Positions 34,823-44,341 of a stretch of 64,000 nucleotides of DNA are shown piece after piece. The notes under the pieces are model-generated. The model was not told the origin of the DNA. It saw only the letters and a list, made by a program, of their open reading frames with translations, and ran no database searches. Position 1 is the first letter of the stretch. Each line of letters opens with the position of its first letter. The position numbers and the translations under genes were made by a program. This DNA is from an uncultured Neomegalonema sp. (GTDB lineage Bacteria; Pseudomonadota; Alphaproteobacteria; Rhodobacterales; Rhodobacteraceae), in contig CALKBI010000024.1 in assembly GCA_937990185.1 (NCBI GenBank), positions 1 through 64,000 of the forward strand, in the 5' to 3' direction.

Positions 34823-35392
34823 CTAGTTTGGTATGTGCTTACATTTTCCAACAAGCGTGTTGCTATGGAAAAATGTGTTACCGCCTTCAAGCTGCTCTCC
34901 AAAGCTTGTATTATCCAAAATGTTTTCTTTGCTAATAATAAACATGTTTTGCTTGGAAAAATATTTAAAATCGTCACTACCTGCAGTACTTTGGCACTTA
35001 AAAGAATTACTACTTATTTCATACCTGCCGCCAAAAATATTTCTTTCCGGCTTAAAGCAATAAAACTCTAGATTCGAGTTAGGAAGTAATACATTTTTTA
35101 AATAAATTCCCACATTATAATAAATTCCATTTCTTTGTATTGGTTTTTCGTATTGATTTATAATATATTTTTCAAGTTTATCAACTTCATTTTTTAAAAA
35201 TGTGTCAAGTTTAATTTTTTTATTGCTTTCAAAATCAAATTTACTACGGCTTCGAATTTCAAATTCACTAATGCATTCAATTTTATTTATAGTATTTTTA
35301 TCATCACGCTTATCTTTAGCCAAAGAAGCGTCTGGAATACTTAATGTTAGCGCAATCATTCCTAAAGTTATTCGATATATGCCACGCATCAC
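34823..35392 (-). CDS. AT-rich exported protein of unknown function
   Basis: The 189-residue protein has a signal peptide (hydrophobic IALTLSIPDASLA, cleavage near residue 25) and a Lys/Asn/Phe-rich mature part with four Cys (IECISEF, FYCFKPE, FKCQST, GKCKHIPN) that could form two disulfides. The DNA is visibly far richer in A and T than its neighbours, with runs of A and T, so the gene was probably acquired horizontally. It shows no family I know. Confidence 0.7.
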   Translation of the reverse strand: MMRGIYRITLGMIALTLSIPDASLAKDKRDDKNTINKIECISEFEIRSRSKFDFESNKKIKLDTFLKNEVDKLEKYIINQYEKPIQRNGIYYNVGIYLKNVLLPNSNLEFYCFKPERNIFGGRYEISSNSFKCQSTAGSDDFKYFSKQNMFIISKENILDNTSFGEQLEGGNTFFHSNTLVGKCKHIPN

Positions 35393-36012
35393 CGCACCTT
35401 TTCAATGCGCCCCAAGAGCAAACATATAATGAATTTCCCCGTTAAGGCCAAAGTTAAATTTTCAAGTTTAATGTGGTGAACACTTGCGCGACGGACATAC
35501 GCCCGCCCCGCTTCGTTTTACTCAGCCGGTTGAACGGCGTTGATAACGGTGAACGCGCCGGGTTGCTCCACCGCAACGTCAGCCCTCAGGTGCGCGAGGA
35601 AAGCGTACTCCATCGTTTCGGCGAACCGCTCGCGAAGCACCTCAACACGGATGCTCGAACGCACACCTCGAGAATGCTTTTCACACGCTAACGATAATTC
35701 CCCTTCAAGCTAAGTTTGTTTCTCACCATCTTCAGAAAAATTGTAACGGCCTGCAAACATAATTTTCTGGACCTGCAAACATCGGTCTGAATTTGCCCGG
35801 ATTAGTTGCGACTATTCAGAGACGATAGATCAAAAATTTCTGGCGGGTTTCTACCATCGTAGCGTTATACGTCTGAAGCGTTGATCACTCTATTTGAGGG
35901 ATTCCAGCATAAGAAGACTTTTTACTATCGTTGTCTTTAAGTCTCTATATGCAAAAGCATTTAGGCTGTGATTAAAATTCGAAGCGGTCGCTTGAAATAC
36001 GCTTGCCCCCCA
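35393..36012. other. Gene-poor stretch with a minus-strand remnant
   Basis: The 620 bases have no full-length gene. On the minus strand a frame ending with the stop at 35518-35520 reads R-E-R-F-A-E-T-M-E-Y-A-F-L-A-H-L-R-A-D and runs on; its ATG at 35611-35613 would give about 31 residues. This looks like a decayed gene end. Base composition returns to normal here compared with the AT-rich gene before it. Confidence 0.4.
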
Positions 36013-36873
36013 TTACCCCGCCGCTTGTTGGGCGAAGAAGGATGTTTCTTTGGGGACTTCGGGGATTTCCATTTCATAGGCTGAACAGCGGACGCGGCCT
36101 GACTCTTCGCCCCGGATCAATGCGCCTGTCAGTGTGCTGGGCAAAGCGTTAGGACTCAGCTCGACGCTATCTTCCGCGTAATATGTCGCGATGTAGAGTG
36201 TGCGCGAAGTGTCCGAAAGGTTGGGGGCGGACCCGTGCAACAGGCTCGCGTGCATCAGACAAACGCTTCCGGCGGGGCCGGTGCATTTGACGATTGCGTT
36301 CTCATGCGCCTCGACAACTTCATCCGCCACCGCGCCGGTGAAGATGCCGTTATGCCATAGCGAATAGAGCGGGCCTTTATGACTGCCCGGAACGACTTCG
36401 AGCGGGCCGTTCTCCAACGTGACATCATCGACAAACAGCAGCGCGGTAATCATGTCGTCATTGCTCATCGGTTGAAAAGTGAAGTCCTGATGGAACTTCA
36501 CTTTGGTCGCTGCCCCCGGCAGTTTCGAATTCACCTTGCCATGATGAAAGCGCAGCGATGGCCCGATCAGGTCGGCGACATACTCGACCATCCGCGAGCC
36601 GCGCATGACAGTGGCATAGGCCTCCGAGATTTCTTCGGGGCTTTGGATGCGGCGCAGGGCAGGGCGGTCGGCGCTGTGCCCCGGCTCCAGATCAAACCGC
36701 GCGCGGCCATCGAGCGTCTCGCCGTAATCGTCGGAATGCGCGCGGCTGTCTTGCACCCATCCGTTGAATGTCTCGCGCAGGGCGGACAGCTCTTCGGGGG
36801 TGATCGCATCGGCGACGGTCAAAACGCCGTCCCGCCAAAATTGATCCATTTGATCTTGGGTCAGAGTCGCCAT
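36013..36873 (-). CDS. Phytanoyl-CoA dioxygenase family protein
   Basis: This is a non-heme Fe(II)/2-oxoglutarate oxygenase of about 286 residues. The iron facial triad is H128-x-D130 in KFHQDFTFQ and H213 in LLHGSAPN, and the 2-oxoglutarate-binding Arg is R224 (SRTLYIATYY). Such enzymes hydroxylate diverse small molecules. Start ATG 36873 has GAGG before it; 36888 is an upstream alternative. The gene is not in a clear pathway operon. Confidence 0.9.
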   Translation of the reverse strand: MATLTQDQMDQFWRDGVLTVADAITPEELSALRETFNGWVQDSRAHSDDYGETLDGRARFDLEPGHSADRPALRRIQSPEEISEAYATVMRGSRMVEYVADLIGPSLRFHHGKVNSKLPGAATKVKFHQDFTFQPMSNDDMITALLFVDDVTLENGPLEVVPGSHKGPLYSLWHNGIFTGAVADEVVEAHENAIVKCTGPAGSVCLMHASLLHGSAPNLSDTSRTLYIATYYAEDSVELSPNALPSTLTGALIRGEESGRVRCSAYEMEIPEVPKETSFFAQQAAG

Positions 36874-37017
36874 CTTCGCCTCACGCAAATTTTCTGGTGT
36901 GAGGGTGAAGCGAGGAGGGTTTTGCCGTCAAGAAAAAGTCGATTTCAGGGAATTGCAAGGGTTGGGCGAGAGTTTTGCCAGTTGCTTTGCGGATATTACC
37001 ACGGATTTTGGATGGTT

Positions 37018-38055
37018 TTACGTCGGAATCAGCGCCCAATAATCCAGATCGAGAAGCACACCGGGGGCATATTTTCCGTCTTCATTCCTAAGGGTCATGT
37101 CCGGCGCATGGTCTTTTGTCGCGACAAGGCGGAGGCGGAGGGCGCCTATGTTTGGGGCAGAAAGCGTTTGTACATCAAGGACTTCGGACCACGCGTAAAC
37201 AGTATCTCCGGCGAAGCACGGGCTGACATGGCTGCCCGCATTTATCGCGGCGATGAGTTGGGCATTGGCTAAGCCATTGAAACTTAATGCTCTTGCGAGG
37301 CTGATGATATGCCCGCCATAGATCAGGCGGCGGCCATCTTCGCGGGCTTGCGTGTTAAAGTGAACTTTCGCGGTATTCTGCCAAAGCCTTGTTGCAAATA
37401 GATGATCTGCTTCTTCAATTGTGACACCATCGACGTGATCAATCTTTTCGCCAATGCTATAATCGCTCAGCCGGTGCTGTTCTCCCGCAAGAGCGAAGTC
37501 GTAATTCTCAAAAGTGAGACCGTCAGGAATGGTGAGGTCTTCGGCGCTAACCATTTGGGGAAGATCAGGAATTTTCGTTTCCGGCGCGGTGGCGGTTAGG
37601 TCTTTTTTGCGCACCATCACCCAGCGCGCCCATGTCAGCACCGGCTCATCCATTTGGTCTACTGCGGTCGAGCGCACATAGACGATGCCGGTTTTGCCAT
37701 TAGAATTTTCTTTTAAACCAATGACTTCCGAGGTTGTTCTAATTGTATCACCCGGATAAATCGGCTTAAGAAACCGGCAATCTGCATACCCAAGATTAGC
37801 CACCGCATTCAACGAAACATCCGGAACCGTCTTGCCAAAAGCCACATGGAAAGCGATCAAATCGTCCAGTGGACTTTCGTCAAAGCCGCTTTGTTGCGCG
37901 AAATTATCCGATGAACTGAGCGCGAAACGTGACGGGTAAAGGCTTGTATATAAAGCACGATCCCCTTCCGTGACGGTGCGCGGTGTCGCGTGAACAAGGG
38001 TTTCTCCGAGCCGAAAATCTTCAAAGAACCGACCCGGATTTGTTTTTGCCACCAT
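37018..38055 (-). CDS. mch: Mesaconyl-CoA hydratase (beta-methylmalyl-CoA dehydratase)
   Basis: A MaoC-type enzyme of about 345 residues with two hotdog domains (about 8-160 and 185-340). From memory it is very close to Rhodobacter Mch: KTNPGRFFEDFRLGETLVHATPRTVTEGD at the start, GKTVPDVSLNAVANLGYADCRFLKPIYPGDT in the first domain, and RLIYGGHIISLARALSFNGLANA in the second. Mch interconverts mesaconyl-CoA and beta-methylmalyl-CoA in the ethylmalonyl-CoA pathway, the step before glyoxylate plus propionyl-CoA. The start at ATG 38055 was chosen for the conserved N-terminus. Confidence 0.9.
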   Translation of the reverse strand: MVAKTNPGRFFEDFRLGETLVHATPRTVTEGDRALYTSLYPSRFALSSSDNFAQQSGFDESPLDDLIAFHVAFGKTVPDVSLNAVANLGYADCRFLKPIYPGDTIRTTSEVIGLKENSNGKTGIVYVRSTAVDQMDEPVLTWARWVMVRKKDLTATAPETKIPDLPQMVSAEDLTIPDGLTFENYDFALAGEQHRLSDYSIGEKIDHVDGVTIEEADHLFATRLWQNTAKVHFNTQAREDGRRLIYGGHIISLARALSFNGLANAQLIAAINAGSHVSPCFAGDTVYAWSEVLDVQTLSAPNIGALRLRLVATKDHAPDMTLRNEDGKYAPGVLLDLDYWALIPT

Positions 38056-38226
38056 GGTATGCGCCTTGTTCAAGTTGTGTTGCGGCGCAACAATATTTCG
38101 CAAATGCAAAAAAACAAGCAAGAATCGAAGATATCTTGAACGTAGCGATCACTGCAAAACTGAGCTCTTGACCTTGAAGCCATAGCGCGCAGTTTGGGCG
38201 ATAGATTTCACAAGGGGAAAAATCAC

Positions 38227-38934
38227 ATGAATGTTTCGGGCAAAAAGGCCGTCGTATTTGGCGGGACATCCGGTATTGGGCTGGCAACGGTGAAGATGCT
38301 TGCCGAGGGCGGGGCTACGGTGGTTGCCATCAGCCGCGATCCGTCAAAAGCCGGAGATTTGCCGTCCGGCGTAACGGTCGAAGCCTGTGATGTAACCGAT
38401 TCTGCTGCGATGGAAGCCATGCTCAACAAGCTGGCCCCCTTTGATATTCTAGTCAGTGCTGCAACGGGTGGAAGCCGTGCAATCGGGCCGTTCCTTGAAA
38501 TGGACATGGAGGGCTACAAAGCCTCGTTCGATAAGCTTTGGGGCTATGCCAATGTCGTCCGTTATGGCGCAAAGCATGTTACGGATGGCGGGTCGATTAC
38601 ACTCGTCTCGGGTGCACCGGCCCGTAACTGTCGCCCCGGTCAGATCGCTCTGTCTTCTGTCGGTGGAGCCGTTGAAGCTATGACGCGCGCTGTCGCTCGT
38701 GAAGTCGCACCGCGCATCCGCGTGAATGTTGTCTCCCCCGGAACCATTGATACGCCGATGGTCGCGCTGCAAGGTGAAGAACGGGATGCGCTTTACACTA
38801 AAATGACTGCCAGCAACCTGATCCCCCGCGCTGGAACCGCTGAAGAAGTCGCTGAAGGCATCATGTTTGTCATCAAAAACGATTTCGTTAGTGGAACAAC
38901 GATTGATGTCGATGGCGGCTGGTTGTTGAGCTGA
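38227..38934 (+). CDS. Short-chain dehydrogenase, lacking the Tyr-Lys catalytic pair
   Basis: The 235-residue SDR has the nucleotide motif G-G-T-S-G-I-G (about 11-17) and the usual C-terminal VNVVSPGTIDTPM and DVDGGWLL. At the catalytic position, where SDRs have Y-x3-K, the sequence reads ALSSVGGAVEAMTR: aligning from EAMTR back puts Leu in place of Tyr and Gly in place of Lys. The Ser in LVSG is retained. It may be an inactive or non-redox SDR. GGGGAAAAATCAC precedes ATG 38227. Confidence 0.88.
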   Translation: MNVSGKKAVVFGGTSGIGLATVKMLAEGGATVVAISRDPSKAGDLPSGVTVEACDVTDSAAMEAMLNKLAPFDILVSAATGGSRAIGPFLEMDMEGYKASFDKLWGYANVVRYGAKHVTDGGSITLVSGAPARNCRPGQIALSSVGGAVEAMTRAVAREVAPRIRVNVVSPGTIDTPMVALQGEERDALYTKMTASNLIPRAGTAEEVAEGIMFVIKNDFVSGTTIDVDGGWLLS

Positions 38935-38975
38935 TTACAGAAGACAGCGGTCCGTCCGCTCAAAAGGATATAAAG

Positions 38976-39854
38976 ATGACAAAAATTGGATTCATCGGGC
39001 TTGGGCTTATGGGGAACGCCATGGTGTCCCGATTGCTCGATAAGGGTTATGCGTTGACAGTCCTCGCTAACCGCAGTCGCACCAATGTCGAGGCCGCGAT
39101 TGCGCGCGGCGCTTCCGAAGTCACGACACCGAAGGCGCTCGCCGAAGCCAGTGACATCGTAATGCTGTGTGTGGACACATCTCAGAGTGTGGAAGCCCGG
39201 ATGCGCGGAGATGATGGTGTCATCGCAGGACTAAAACCCGGAGCAACTGTCATTGATTTCGGCACATCGCTTCCGGCTTCGACCCGTATCTTGGCGAAGG
39301 AAGTAGATGAAGCCGGAGGTGCTTATCTGGATGCTCCCCTCGGTAGAACCCCGCAACATGCGTTCGATGGCTTGCTTAACATCATGTGTGCAGGGGACAG
39401 GGCTGCGTTTGATCGCGTTGAGCCGGTGTTGAAAGACTTGGGCGAAAATGTTTTCCACCTTGGTGCATCTGGCGCAGGGCATACCATCAAGCTGTTGAAC
39501 AACTTTTTTGGTATGACCGTTGCGAATGCGATGGCTGAAGTTATGGCAATTGCGGATCAGGCAGGTGTTGACCGCAAACAAGCGCATGAGGTTATGGCCG
39601 CGGGACCGCTCCATTCCATGATGATGGACCTTGTTGCAGCATATGGCGTTGATGGCGATTCTTCGAAACTCGCCTTTTCGATCCAGAACGCAGCGAAAGA
39701 CCTCGGCTATTATCGACAGATGGTCAGAGATGCCGGAGCGGAAAGTGTGATGGCAGTCCCCGCTGCCGAGGCAATGGCGGATGCTTCGGATACGATGGGC
39801 GATCGTATGGTTTCTGAAATGGTGGATTACTACACTAAGCGGTTTGAGGCATAG
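38976..39854 (+). CDS. 3-hydroxyisobutyrate dehydrogenase-family oxidoreductase
   Basis: The 292-residue NAD(P)-dependent beta-hydroxyacid dehydrogenase has the Rossmann motif FIGLGLMGNAM at residues 6-16, the substrate motif DAPLGRTPQHA (about 117-127) in place of the more usual DAPVSGG, and the catalytic Lys in GHTIKLLNN (about 167-175). It follows the SDR by 41 nt and may be co-transcribed. Substrates of this family include 3-hydroxyisobutyrate, tartronate semialdehyde and glyoxylate. The exact one is open. Confidence 0.88.
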   Translation: MTKIGFIGLGLMGNAMVSRLLDKGYALTVLANRSRTNVEAAIARGASEVTTPKALAEASDIVMLCVDTSQSVEARMRGDDGVIAGLKPGATVIDFGTSLPASTRILAKEVDEAGGAYLDAPLGRTPQHAFDGLLNIMCAGDRAAFDRVEPVLKDLGENVFHLGASGAGHTIKLLNNFFGMTVANAMAEVMAIADQAGVDRKQAHEVMAAGPLHSMMMDLVAAYGVDGDSSKLAFSIQNAAKDLGYYRQMVRDAGAESVMAVPAAEAMADASDTMGDRMVSEMVDYYTKRFEA

Positions 39855-39906
39855 GGACCGGGAAATTCGAGGCCGTGGTTTTACGGGTGAGGCTCGACAT
39901 GGATAA

Positions 39907-41079
<1,173 letters not shown>

Positions 41080-41470
41080 ACGCAAAGTGCTTTGGTCGAG
41101 CTGATCCCTATTGCCGTTATCCCAAAAGACAGATTCCTACTGCTTGCGGAATTGGGCCAGCGAATTCGAGAGATATAATAAAAAAGAACGCTGCGGCCCC
41201 CCGGCTACAGCGTTCTTGGATTAAAGAGCGCCCTCAGTCAGTACATACCCTCGTTTGACTGACTCCCTTCGCTCCTGTGAAACGTGCCCCAGTTTTATGA
41301 TGTGCGTTGGATGCCCACCCAGAGTTTTCCAACACACAATTGTTTACGTTTCACATATCAAAGCGCGTTGCGCTTTTTATACAGCCGTTTGCCTTCTTTT
41401 GTCGGGCAGCGCTTGTCGGGTGCGACTCTTGCGTTCGCTTATCCCGCGCTTTTTGCGGCTGCACTTTACG
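41080..41470. other. Gap between tgt and tetR
   Basis: These 391 bases have no gene I can support. They hold a minus-strand terminator (41176-41217) and an inverted repeat TCAGTCA / TGACTGA (41234-41240, 41256-41262). The distance from the tetR stop to the terminator is about 250 nt, long for a 3' UTR. Confidence 0.5.
41176..41217 (-). terminator. Minus-strand terminator downstream of tetR
   Basis: AAGAACGCTG (41184-41193) pairs with CAGCGTTCTT (41208-41217). On the minus strand it runs into TTTTTTATTA, a classical U-tract, so it ends transcripts coming from the tetR side. Confidence 0.85.
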
Positions 41471-42085
41471 TTAGTGTGCCGAAGCTTCCGCGCCCGCGCG
41501 AACTGGGCCGAATGAAGCAACAGCAGTTTTTGCATCAAAGATTGGCGTTTGATCGACAACGCATCCTGCTTGTTTCAGCAGAGCGTAACCGTGCCAACCT
41601 GACCAGATACCGGCAACGATGCGATCGACTTCTTCTGGCGAACGCGCTTCCTTGACAGTCGCGGAAACCGCATCGTGAAGTGGACGCAAGGCTTCTTTCA
41701 GACCATCGCGAACAACACTTGGCATTGCTCCGTCATGCTCTTCCGTGCGGAAAGCAAGATTGAATTCGCCTGATTTCTCTTCAGCGAAGGCAATGTAAGA
41801 ACGACCCAGCGAAGCAACAAGCGTTTCTGGGCTGCTTGCAGCCGCTGCCGCTGTTGTCATTTCTCCGGTCAGCTCTTCGACAGCTTGGACTTGAAGATAA
41901 GTGACGATATCGGCTTTATTCTCGAAGTAGGTGTAGAGGCTCATGGCGCTCATTCCGACTTCTTTTGCGATACCGCGAATTGTTACCTTTTCAGCACCGT
42001 GTTCGTCCATGATGCGGCGTGCTGCAACAGCAGCCTTTTCGCGAACGACTGACTTCTCGTCTTCTGTAAGTGGCTTACGTGGCAT
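41471..42085 (-). CDS. TetR family transcriptional regulator
   Basis: A 204-residue one-component repressor. The N-terminal helix-turn-helix is in AARRIMDEHGAEKVTIRGIAKEVGMSAMSLYTYFENKADIV (about 22-62). The C-terminal ligand domain is TetR_C-like and contains YIAFAEEKSGEFNLAFR. It lies downstream of bioY on the same strand but separated by a terminator. A 12-bp palindrome upstream may be its operator. The ligand is unknown. Confidence 0.9.
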   Translation of the reverse strand: MPRKPLTEDEKSVVREKAAVAARRIMDEHGAEKVTIRGIAKEVGMSAMSLYTYFENKADIVTYLQVQAVEELTGEMTTAAAAASSPETLVASLGRSYIAFAEEKSGEFNLAFRTEEHDGAMPSVVRDGLKEALRPLHDAVSATVKEARSPEEVDRIVAGIWSGWHGYALLKQAGCVVDQTPIFDAKTAVASFGPVRAGAEASAH

Positions 42086-42202
42086 AGTTGGGTCCCCCGA
42101 CCTGTTTTCTCGTTTATCCAGAGCAGTTCGGGTGTCCCTTCCCGTCCTGCGATGGATGTACTATGGGAGAAAAACTTGGGGATATTCTTAATGCGCACGA
42201 CA

Positions 42203-42214
42203 AAATTCGAATTT
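42203..42214. promoter_or_regulatory. 12-bp palindrome upstream of tetR
   Basis: AAATTCGAATTT is a perfect palindrome about 118 bp before the TetR start in an A+T-rich stretch. It could be the autoregulatory operator; this is inferred from position. Confidence 0.35.
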
Positions 42215-42295
42215 CTAATAGAAAAAATGCCGATTATTTAGAGTAAATGAAAATAAACTCTAATTTCTTTTTTAACGTTAATTGGTGTTTACCAT

Positions 42296-42323
42296 CCAAA
42301 AGGGCCAAAATCAGCCCTTTTGG
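42296..42323 (-). terminator. Terminator after bioY
   Basis: CCAAAAGGGC (42296-42305) pairs with GCCCTTTTGG (42314-42323), a perfect 10-bp stem with an 8-nt loop. It starts 18 nt after the bioY stop on the minus strand; the A/T pairs at the stem base supply the T-rich end. Confidence 0.75.
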
Positions 42324-42340
42324 TGAAGTGGTGCAATTTT

Positions 42341-42943
42341 TTACTTCTTGTACAGCGTCCAAAGGGTAGGCATCACGATTGCGGCAAGCGCAAGCTTCAA
42401 CGCGTCACCGACAAGAAAAGGTGTCAGGCCATTGGCAATGGTCCAGCTCCAACCTTGCGCATAGTCCTGCAAATTAAGCCATACGAGGCCTGGAACGTAA
42501 ATCAACACGCTCCCTATTAGCATTGCGAATGCCATCAATGGGATCGAACGGTCCCACCCTTTACGTGCAAGCCAGCCCAAAACGCCTGCTGCGAGAACAA
42601 AACCAACAAGATACCCGCCGGAACCGCCTGTCATATACTCGAGGCCGTTCTTTTCCGCCGAGGATGACGTGAAAATGTCAAAGCCCAGCGCACCAACAGC
42701 CAAATAGGCCAGCATTGTCGTGATGCCCAGCCCTGCGCCATAGGCCGCGCCAACGGTCAAAACGACAAAAGTTTGCATGGTAATCGGAACAGGCCACATT
42801 GGAATACGCACCTTTGCAGCAATCGCCATTGCGACAACGCCAAGCGAAACCAGAATAGCGGCGCGCATCCAGCGGGCGGCATCCGTATCTTTCGATGGCC
42901 AGAGAACTTGTGAGAGTGTTGGAGCGGTTGCGGCGCTTTGCAT
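42341..42943 (-). CDS. bioY: Biotin transporter BioY
   Basis: BioY is the S-component of an ECF-type biotin importer, working alone or with BioMN. The 200-residue protein has six hydrophobic helices and the family signatures KVRIPMWPVPITMQTFVVLTVGAAYG (about 44-69) and YMTGGSGGYLVGFVLAA (about 103-119). No bioM or bioN is adjacent. The tail AIVMPTLWTLYKK is typical. Confidence 0.95.
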   Translation of the reverse strand: MQSAATAPTLSQVLWPSKDTDAARWMRAAILVSLGVVAMAIAAKVRIPMWPVPITMQTFVVLTVGAAYGAGLGITTMLAYLAVGALGFDIFTSSSAEKNGLEYMTGGSGGYLVGFVLAAGVLGWLARKGWDRSIPLMAFAMLIGSVLIYVPGLVWLNLQDYAQGWSWTIANGLTPFLVGDALKLALAAIVMPTLWTLYKK

Positions 42944-43038
42944 GAGCGTCCCTCTATATCATTGACGAGCCTTGCGGCACTTTCGAGCAAGATGTACTGG
43001 AGCGGTTCGATTTTGCAAGGGCGAGAATTAGGGTGCTG

Positions 43039-43452
43039 TTAACGTCTGTAGTCGGATGTTGAGGTGTAATCCTTCTTAGGGCCATTCACGGTCCAAGTGA
43101 CGCACCAATGGTCTGGCAAGTAAAAACTGTACGTTGCATAGTAAGTATCCTGTCCACAAAGATGCTGTGCTTCCGATTTAGAGTTTTTCACTTCGAAGCT
43201 GTGGAATGGATTGCCATCTTGGTATGCAACAGAGACAGAAAAACCCTCAAACGACCATATATAACTACGTGTTGCACGGAGGGATGTTCCTCCTAATGTC
43301 AGTTCGCCACTTTCTGTATATATAAGTGCGCCTCCTTGCGGCTCAAAGGTCGCAATGCCTTTGAAGATGCCTTGTTGTCCGCTATGGCGGTCATCAATTG
43401 CTCGATTGATGTTCCAGTTTCCGCGCAGACTGTCATATAGGGGCATTTCCAT
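43039..43452 (-). CDS. DUF6314-family protein
   Basis: The 137-residue protein has a lipocalin-like beta-barrel pattern: LRGNWNINRAIDDRHSG at the start, GIATFEPQGGALIYTESGEL in the middle, and HLCGQDTYYATYSFYLPDHWCVTWTVNGPKKDYTS at the end. These match the Rhodobacterales family DUF6314 as I remember it. The function is unknown. It is divergent from the methyltransferase gene, with only 49 nt between the starts. Confidence 0.7.
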   Translation of the reverse strand: MEMPLYDSLRGNWNINRAIDDRHSGQQGIFKGIATFEPQGGALIYTESGELTLGGTSLRATRSYIWSFEGFSVSVAYQDGNPFHSFEVKNSKSEAQHLCGQDTYYATYSFYLPDHWCVTWTVNGPKKDYTSTSDYRR

Positions 43453-43501
43453 GTGGGGACTGTCTTGTCGTCCCGTCCGTCTGTCAATTCCCGGAGAGGC
43501 A

Positions 43502-44341
43502 ATGGCCGTCTCATTAAAGAAAAGACTACGCCGATTTAGAATGGCGGCCCAAACTGCCCTCGGATGGGGAGCCAGAGGCTTTTTTACGCCTTATCGCTAT
43601 GCGGCGGGCGCAAAGCCCTCTACCGGCTATCCTGAGATAGAGGCCGTCTTGAAAGCGCGGGAAAGCGCGATGACAGCGGTTCTGGATCAAATGGATGGCC
43701 TCAGCGAAGCCATGCAGCAGATAGGAGGTGATCCCGCGCCTGCGCCCCGGTGGGATCAGGGTTGGTTTGCGACATTAGATGCGGCGGCGGCTTATACGCT
43801 GGTCCGAAATGCTCCGCCCCGTAAGATTATTGAGGTTGGCTCCGGTCATTCGACGCGATTCCTTGCGCGGGCCATAAAAGATGCCGGACAAGATGCTGAG
43901 CACATCTGTATCGACCCGCAACCGCGCGCAGATTTGCTCGATTTGCCCGTTACTTGGCAAAAAGAGCTGCTGTCTGACGCTCATTTATCGCAGTTTGATA
44001 CGCTGCAAAGCGGTGACATCGCGTTTTTCGATTCAAGCCATATTCTTTGGCCGGGTCTTGATGTGGATTTGATCTTCAACCGTATTCTGCCACGCTTGGA
44101 TTCGGGTGTTCTGGTTCACGTCCATGATATTTTTCTGCCCGACGCTTATCCAAAAAGCTGGGATTGGCGCGGTTATACCGAGCAAAACGGTTTGGGTGGC
44201 TGGTTTATGGGCGGTGCTTATGATGTCGTATTCTCCAGCCATTACGCGGCCACCCGCTTAAATGCGGGCGAGCACGTGAAATCGTTGCCCCGGCATGTGG
44301 AGGCCATCGACTCGAGCTTTTGGATGGTGAGAAAGTCGTGA
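43502..44341 (+). CDS. Class I SAM-dependent methyltransferase
   Basis: The 279-residue protein has a Rossmann-like methyltransferase core: E-V-G-S-G-H-S-T motif I (about 111-118), an acidic residue in CIDPQPRAD, and a post-I region with FFDSSHILWPGLDVD. The N-terminal 30 residues are basic and Arg-rich. ATG 43502 follows GGAGAGG. The gene overlaps trmJ by GTGA. The substrate is unknown. Confidence 0.85.
   Translation: MAVSLKKRLRRFRMAAQTALGWGARGFFTPYRYAAGAKPSTGYPEIEAVLKARESAMTAVLDQMDGLSEAMQQIGGDPAPAPRWDQGWFATLDAAAAYTLVRNAPPRKIIEVGSGHSTRFLARAIKDAGQDAEHICIDPQPRADLLDLPVTWQKELLSDAHLSQFDTLQSGDIAFFDSSHILWPGLDVDLIFNRILPRLDSGVLVHVHDIFLPDAYPKSWDWRGYTEQNGLGGWFMGGAYDVVFSSHYAATRLNAGEHVKSLPRHVEAIDSSFWMVRKS

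Noticed and set aside
42944-43038. A biotin-related riboswitch or BioR box before bioY
   Set aside because: I found no matching palindrome or conserved riboswitch fold in the 95-base leader.
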